Source: Closterium sp. Naga37s-1
Lineage: Eukaryota > Streptophyta > Zygnematophyceae > Desmidiales > Closteriaceae
DNA: 64,000 nucleotides
Direction: 5' to 3'
Assembly: GCA_947471745.1 (NCBI GenBank)
Contig: CANJKZ010000008.1
Location: 4,591,501-4,655,500 of the forward strand
The translations under genes were made by a program, and so were the position numbers. Every line of letters begins with the position of its first letter. The stretch's first letter is position 1. Under the pieces are notes generated by a model, which was not told the DNA's origin, searched no databases, and saw nothing but the letters and a program-made list of their open reading frames with translations. This document shows, piece after piece, positions 58,026 to 64,000 of this stretch.

Positions 58026-59102
58026 GCGGGCCTTGAAAACGCCCGGTGGGCAAGGACGACATCTCCAAGGTCGCCATCGTCGATGAGGAACTTGTTCGGA
58101 AAGACGAACGCACCCCTCGCCGGATCGTGGGGGATCCTCCGCTCCACGACAGCAAAGTGGATCATCTGTTTGACCTTTTCGCACCACTCATGGTAGTCTG
58201 GCCTGTTCTGTTCCGGCTGGCTACTGATTCGCTTGCGACGCTTATCCTGCAGAAGGGGCCATTCGATCTGCAATGTGGTGTAGGGTTGGGTGGATGGTTT
58301 ATGAGGAGGGTGGGTTGCAGGTAAATGAGCCAACTGAAAGCGGTGATTCAGTCGTCACTATATACGTAACTCCAAAGGCTTAATTGACCAGGGATTTAGC
58401 TGAAGTACAAGCAAGGGGTGAAGGGGATGAGGCATGGGGGTACAAACACATATCTACATCCTTACCGAAAACAGGCCCCATGCCACCATGCGGCTCTTGA
58501 ACTTTGTGAACACCGCCCCGCCCCTCTTGAAGGAGAGCTTGAACGCATAAGCGAACAAGGGGTTGCTGAAGGGCGTCCCGGTGGCCTTGTCAAAGTGCCA
58601 GTTGAGGGCCCACTGTTCTGCATTTTGGCAGGGAGGGTAAGGGTTGGAAAGGGTTTTGTAGAGAAATCAAGTGGGGGGATGAGAGTCAGGGTGAGCCACA
58701 TCGCACAGTGATATGTAGCTGCCAATTAGCATATGGTGTTTTCCAGTTGCACATACCATCTCTGTACTCGGCTAGGAGATGATCGTCGTCGAACCAGGTC
58801 GTTGGGTGTAGCTCAGTGGGCAGGCTTTCAACGAGATGGTGGTAATCGGCAAGGCCCATGCCGGTGTATGCTGCTGGCCTGAGGGTGGAGTTGATAGTTG
58901 ACCTTGTTGAGGATAGCTGGTGGTTGAAGACTCCCATGGTTGACTTGTCATTGTGCAACCACAGCAGCTTCATTGCCTCGAGCCCTTCTGCAGACAAGTG
59001 GACAGAGAACGCGTCGAACACTTCCTCCGGTGTAGGGTAGTACTGTATTTTCTCCAGCGAGTTCAGAAACATGAGCTGAGAGCACACTAAGTAGGCTTTG
59101 TT
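58026..59102 (-). CDS. uncharacterised spliced gene, C-terminal exons
   Basis: Three exons join in phase on the minus strand: 59102-58757 (starts NKAYLVCSQLMFLNSLEKIQ, ends phase 1 at GTATGT), 58617-58466 (EQWALNWHFDKATGTPFSNP to VAWGLFS, GTAAGG) and 58267-58026 (IEWPLLQDKRRKRISSQPE to HRAFSRPA). Acceptors are CTGCGCAG, AATGCAG and TTGCAG. I do not recognise the family; no membrane segment or catalytic signature is evident. The copia element at 50915-58025 is inserted at the end of the last exon. Without it the frame would stop three codons later, so the insertion may barely affect the protein but would change its 3' end. Upstream exons are not identified; the satellite begins about 120 bp upstream. 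Confidence 0.45.
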
Positions 59103-59224
59103 CTGCGCAGAGGTGTAGGGTATACAACACGACATGAGAGAGAGAAACCAGCAGTTATGAGGGTGGCCGCGTGACCAGGGGATGGTGACTAGCAACACTG
59201 TGTGAACTTGCCACGTCACACCCT

Positions 59225-60900
59225 GCGCCATCCGCCATGTCCACCAACAACCCGCCCCACTTGCCACGTCACACCCCCCTACCACAAGCCACGTCACCCC
59301 CCACCCACCTGACACGCCTCGCTTCGTCATGCGCCGCTCACGTCTACCCTTTCAAACCGCCATGTCATCCCCAACCCTCACCTTCCGCCACGTCACACCC
59401 TCCTGCATCCGCCACGTCCACCAACAACCCGCCCCACTTGCCACATCACACCCCCCCTACCACAAGCCACGTCACCCCCTACCCACCTGACACGCCTCGC
59501 TTTGTCATGCGCCGCTCACGTGTGCCCTTTCAAATCGCCACGTCATCCCCAACCCTCACCTTCCGCCACGTCACACCCTCCTGCATCCGCCACGTCCACC
59601 AACAACCCGCCCCATTTGCCACGTCACACCCCCCCACCCCAAGCCACGTCATCCCCAACCCTCACCTTAAACGCCTCGTCTCGTCATGCGCCGCTCCCTT
59701 GTACCCATCCCAACTGCCACGTCATCCCCAACCCTCACCTTCCGCCACGTCACACCCTCCTGCATCCGCCACGTCCACCAACAACCCGCCCCACTTGCCA
59801 CATCACACCCCCCTACCACAAGCCACGTCACCCCCCACCCACCTGACACGCCTCGCTTCGTCATGCGCCGCTCACGTGTGCCCTTTCAAACTGCCACGTC
59901 ATCCCCAACCCTCACCTTCCGCCACGTCACACCCTCCTGCATCCGCCACGTCCACCAACAACCCACCCCATTTGCCACGTCACACCCCCCCACCCCAAGC
60001 CAGGTCATCCCCAACCCTCACCTTAAACGCCTCGTCTCGTCATGCGCCGCTCCCTTGTACCCATCCCAACCGCCACGTCATCCCCAACCCTCACCTTCCG
60101 CCACGTCACACCCTCCTGCATCCGCCACGTCCACCAACAACCCGCCCCACTTGCCACATCACACCCCCCTACCACAAGCCACGTCACCCCCCACCCACCT
60201 GACATGCCTCGCTTCGTCATGCGCCGCTCACGTGTGCCCTTTCAAACCGCCACGTCATCCCCAACCCTCACCTTCCACCACGTCACACCCTCCTGCATCC
60301 GCCACGTCCACCAACAACCCGCCCCATTTGCCACGTCACACCCCCCCACCCCAAGCCACGTCATCCCCAACCCTCACCTTCCGCCACGTCACACCCTCCT
60401 GCATCCGCCACGTCCACCAACAACCCGCCCCACTTGCCACATCACACCCCCCTACCACAAGCCACGTCACCCCCCACCCACCTGACACGCCTCGCTTCGT
60501 CATGCGCTGCTCACGTGTGCCCTTTCAAACCGCCATGTCATCCCCAACCCTCACATTCCGCCACGTCACACCCTCCTGCATCCGCCACGTCCACCAACAA
60601 CCCGCCCCACTTCCCACGTCACACCCCCCCACCCCAAGCCACGTCATCCCCAACCCTCACCTTAAACGCCTCGTCTCGTCATGCGCCGCTCCCTTGTACC
60701 CGTCCCATCCGTCACGTCATCCCCAACCCTCACCTTCTGCCACGTCACCCTCTCCCACCCCAAGCCACGTCACCCCCCACCCACCTAACACGCCTCGCCT
60801 CGTCATGCGCCGCTCCCCTTATACCCTCCAAAACCGCCACGTCATCCCCAACCCCGCCCTGGTTGCCACGTCAACCCCAACCCGCCCCATTTGGCCCGCC
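59225..60900. repeat. about 178-bp satellite array rich in CCACGTCA
   Basis: TGCATCCGCCACGTCCACCA recurs near 59405, 59583, 59762, 59940, 60118, 60297, 60405 and 60583, giving a mostly 178-179 bp period with one 108-bp unit. Each unit carries three or more CCACGTC motifs (TGACGTGG on the minus strand), which match plant bZIP G/C-box-type binding sites, plus TCACGTG. A long open frame on the plus strand is a by-product of the repeat. It lies just upstream of the minus-strand gene at 58026-59102. Confidence 0.9.
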
Positions 60901-61652
60901 ACATACCGGGAATGGGTTTGTCTCCTGCAACACTAGCACTCGTGCCTTCTCCACGGCACTCATCGGCGGCGGGATACATTTCATAGGCACCACTGCGGAC
61001 CCCCCGGCATAACTGGCAGGTGCTCCACGACGCAGGCCGAGCTGAGCAAAACATGGCATACATCTCAGACCGTAGCGCCTGGAACTCCTCCCGTGTAACA
61101 AAACTGCTCGTGCTCCGCACTTTCACCTAGGGCACCCAAGAGCGGGGGAAAAGGGTGTGAAGAATCCCCCTTCTGGCCAAGGGGATCAACGTCTTCTGCA
61201 GCAGTCCCGTGTGCCCTCACACTATCACGCTGGCGGGAAAAGGGCAGCTCAGGGAAGGGATTGGCCGAAGTGCTTGGCCCTTGCCCGCGCGAAGGACCGG
61301 CGAGGGGGGAGACGGCCCTGCCCCAGACAGGAGAAGCGTGGAGCTGCCGAAATGGGTATGTGGGTGAGGCGAGTGGGGAGTGCGTGACGTGGCCTGGTGG
61401 AGGGGATTCGGATTCCTCTCCTCTTGGTGTGCTGGGTGCCCTGGCAGTGACTTTAGACGGGCCGGAGTATGGTGTGTAGACCTTGGGGCTCCTGTGGATA
61501 GCGGGGTAACACTCGCTCTTCCGGCCCCCTTCGTTAGCTGCATCCGTTGCACGCTTACCGGTGGCCCAATGCCTGTAACACGAGGGGCTGAGATTTTTAG
61601 GGAGCAGGAGCACAGAATTAGAGTCGATTAGTTTCAATACAGGGGCACACAT
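60900..61652 (-). CDS. possible spliced low-complexity protein, unrecognised
   Basis: A minus frame at 61652-61065 is open (MCAPVLKLIDSNSVLLLPKN, Ser/Pro-rich). A neighbouring frame at 61126-60900 reads REEFQALRSEMYAMFCSARP. Both are bounded by splice-like sites. No domain is recognised. Confidence 0.25.
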
Positions 61653-61659
61653 GCTTGCG

Positions 61660-63480
61660 TACGATCAGCGTTTTGAATCTAAATCGGGTTAAAACGGTTA
61701 CTGTTTTGTAACAAGAGGCCTTACCTTGCTTTGCAGATTCGTCGACCATCTCCTTCCCTGCAGGGAGAAACAATGTGAAGAAATGTGTTAATTGGCACGG
61801 TTGAGCAGAGAGTTCAGCAGCCACGCCATGTGTATGGGCCACAGTGCTTACCTTTCAGCTGTCCCTTCGGTTTTCTTGCTGCCTGCGCCTTCTCGTTGCC
61901 ACCTTTCCGCGGGGTGCTTTGGTGGCTGATGCGACGTTTACCGGCTGGTTCTTTGTTGCCGGAACCCACTGGAACCCCTTTGGCGCGGCCGCCCTTTCCT
62001 TCACCATCCCCTTTTGATCCCTGGCTCCCTTGCTTCTTACCAACTCCTTCGCTTTCGACCTTCACTTTACGCGTCTTCGGTTTGCCCGCTGCTTCGCCAC
62101 GCGGGGCGTCACCCGCCCCGCGTATTCGGGAATGGCGAATCCGGCCCCCCACCTTCCCTGTAACCACTTCCCCGTCTGCCTCGCCCGCCCCGTCCTTTCA
62201 CTGCCGCCACATCCTCCTCCTCCTCCTCCTCCTCCTCCTCCTCCTCCTCCTCCTCCTCCTCCTCCTCCTCCTCCTCTTCCTCCTCCTCCTCCTCCTCCTC
62301 CTCCTCCTCCATCCTCATCCTCGTCGTCCCTCTCCTCCTCCTCCTCCTCCTCCTCCTCCTCCTCCTCCTCCTCCCTCCTCCTCCTCCTCCTCCTCCTCCT
62401 CCTCCTCCTCCTCCTCCTCTCCTCCTCCGCCTCCTCATCCTCGTTGCCCCCCTCCTCGTCCTCCTCCTCCTCCTCCTCTTCCTCCTCCTCCTCCTCCTCT
62501 TCCTCCTCCTCCTCCTCCTCCTCATCCCCCGCATCCCCTGCTTTCTTGCCCCTCCTTCCGCCGGATGTTCTCCTCGCTGTGGGTCGGCCTTCTTGCGCAA
62601 TGCATGACCCGTCGCCTTGCCACGTGCTTCCCTGGCGCCTCGCGCTGTCCCAACTTCCGCACCACCGGCGTCGTCAGCCCGCCTGTTTTCTGCCGCCTCT
62701 TCGACCGCGTAATTGATTCCCCGGGCACGGCGGTGTCATACCCTTCCTCCCATCGCTCTTCCTCTGCCTACGCCCCACGTCTCACCAGAAGGAGGAGAGC
62801 CACCTACGTCCGCGATGCTGGTGTTGGAGATCCTCCATTTGAATCGTGCTCCCCACGCCTTGGCCTTATCAAACCACGGCAGCAGAAAGTCTCGACCACG
62901 GTCGGCTGGAGCAGCGTCAGTCACATGTTGGTATGCCTCCGCCGCGGACTCCTGGGTTGCGGCATGCTTGGCGCGGGAGCGTCGCGTGGTTTCCCCCTTG
63001 TCGCCGAGCCCTCATCTCTCTCCTCCGCCAACGGGGACTGGCAAGACTCACGCTCCCTCGCACCGGATCTTCTTGTGGGCCGCCGATGGTGCTGTCCGTT
63101 AGTCGGGACCGGATCAGTTCCACCAGAGGGCAACATCCCGCATACTTTTTTCACGGTAGAAACACGCTTGCGTGGCGTTGGTTGCTTCCCCTTGTCTTCC
63201 GCCATCTTTCCCAGACTTCTCCTGTCCTTGCGCAGCCTTTTTTCCCGCCACTTTTTTCTGTTGAATGCCGAGTCGCGGCGGACGCATTAGTAGCTTTAGA
63301 TCCGCCACCACGCTCACCGATCGGTCTGAAAGACAACCTCCTTGTCACGCGCGTCGTCCGGGCCTGTTCCTCCTCCTTTCTTTTTTGCCGAGTTGCATGT
63401 GTCATGGTTGTAGTACAAATGCTATTTCTAACGTGCGGAACGGTGGAGGCGTTTACTAGGGGAAACCGCAAAGGAATCTA
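61660..63480 (-). CDS. possible nuclear-type basic/acidic protein, unrecognised
   Basis: Minus-strand pieces include a Lys/Arg/Gly-rich segment (MVTGKVGGRIRHSRIRGAG, 62167-61814), poly-Glu encoded by the (TCC)n tract, and HAATQESAAEAYQHVTDAAP followed by FDKAKAWGARFKWRISNTSI near 62950-62810. The last piece looks like genuine coding sequence with unbiased composition. Frames change repeatedly, so introns are likely and I cannot build the gene. Charged low-complexity composition suggests a chromatin or nucleolar protein, but this is a guess. Confidence 0.25.
62214..62524. repeat. (TCC)n microsatellite, about 300 bp
   Basis: Nearly pure CTC/TCC units have a few CATCCTCATCCTCGT interruptions. 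It would encode poly-Glu on the minus strand in one frame, or poly-Ser/Pro/Leu on the plus strand. Confidence 0.92.
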
Positions 63481-63481
63481 A

Positions 63482-64000
63482 CGAAGGGAGACTCGACGGT
63501 CTATTCAAGTCATCTATCTCCGAAAAACCTCCGCTTCAATTAACACTGAAATAGTGTCCTAAGCACAGAGCTACGGCCCCTACCTTAGTCAGCTGGTGAG
63601 TCACGGCGATCTGGAAACGCCTGCGTCAAACAGCGAGCAGCGTCAAAGTTGTGGGCCAGAGGGTGACGGAAGCAGGTGGGTGGGGCACGAGGGTGGTTGG
63701 GGTGGCTGGCGAGACTAGAGAGATGACTGTAATCAGATCAGGCTAGATCGGACGGATGTACGTTTAGCCACCCGATCATAAACCCACCCACCGCTCGATC
63801 ACAGCCGCTTTAATGGTGGATGTACCGCTTGGCGGGTGCTTGTGTTGCGGGAGGGGTCGTTTGAGATGCGTCGGCCAATCAGTGTTGCCAACGCATCAAT
63901 CACTTGTCATGCTAGAACAATTTTTTGAACCAATTGAGCGAACGCAACCTAAACCCCTGCAAAGTACAGTGATATCGCGAGACGAACAATGTTGCACATA
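63482..64000. other. no feature recognised
   Basis: No open frame of note, repeat or RNA gene was seen in this stretch. Confidence 0.5.

Noticed and set aside
59237-60936. Long plus-strand open frames (321 and 416 codons) rich in His, Pro and Thr
   Set aside because: They coincide with the 178-bp satellite, occur in two staggered frames, and have no start context or non-repetitive part; an open frame is expected from this composition.
62109-62600. Poly-Glu or poly-Arg protein encoded by the (TCC)n tract as a confirmed gene
   Set aside because: The tract alone cannot decide strand or frame; kept only as a low-confidence part of a possible minus-strand gene.

Overview
The window looks like nuclear DNA of a streptophyte green alga or other plant-lineage eukaryote. 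A conjugating green alga such as Closterium is my guess from overall style, not a proven assignment. The evidence is spliced genes with GT-AG introns, a WRKY-type DNA-binding domain split by the phase-2 'R-type' intron, Ty1/copia retrotransposons primed by plant-type initiator tRNA-Met, very GC-rich and low-complexity tracts, and no bacterial operon structure.

Layout. 1-3588: GC-rich minisatellites forming the leader and 5' LTR of a minus-strand copia element, lying inside an older decayed plus-strand copia pol. 3626-5418: an unrecognised spliced plus-strand gene, convergent with a long minus-strand WRKY-like gene (about 10788 down to about 5560) whose tail is Q/H-rich and repetitive. 12286-25326: a copia element with 403-bp LTRs that hosts three further LTR elements (15059-16392, 17746-19357, 20052-23272) plus a 559-bp MITE in one LTR. 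Every one of these has an intact target-site duplication that I could read. About 26.2-29.4 kb: a minus-strand UBX-domain gene. 32755-41457: a plus-strand secreted papain-fold gene with Ser at the catalytic Cys position and C-terminal EGF-like modules. 41815-43823: 5' half of a copia element, abutting a second WRKY-like gene (minus, 44053-44870). 44.9-48.9 kb: largely unassigned, with hairpins and an inverted duplication. 48989-49333: a 345-bp TRIM. 50915-58025: a full-length copia element with 128-bp LTRs inserted in an uncharacterised minus-strand gene (58026-59102). 59225-60900: a satellite rich in CACGTC. 60.9-63.5 kb: low-complexity, probably minus-strand coding sequence with a long (TCC)n tract.

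Most unusual signals. (1) The exons of the papain-like, UBX and WRKY-like genes occur as several local tandem copies, often truncated, each with its flanking splice site; one splice path through the papain-like gene keeps phase across ten exons. (2) A family of 18-bp palindromes, TTTTGAG-NCGN'-CTCAAAA with compensating central bases, sits between direct duplications of host sequence at several sites in these genes. I regard this palindrome-linked duplication as the best candidate for something undescribed. (3) The two WRKY-like genes carry WKKTSHK in place of WRKYGQK. (4) The TRIM carries a tRNA-Glu-like 5' half ending its LTR and a B box in its 69-bp interior, with the tRNA-Met primer site between them.

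Limits: all homology calls are from reading motifs. No search, alignment or expression data were available, and tandem copies and homopolymer frameshifts could partly reflect assembly or consensus errors.
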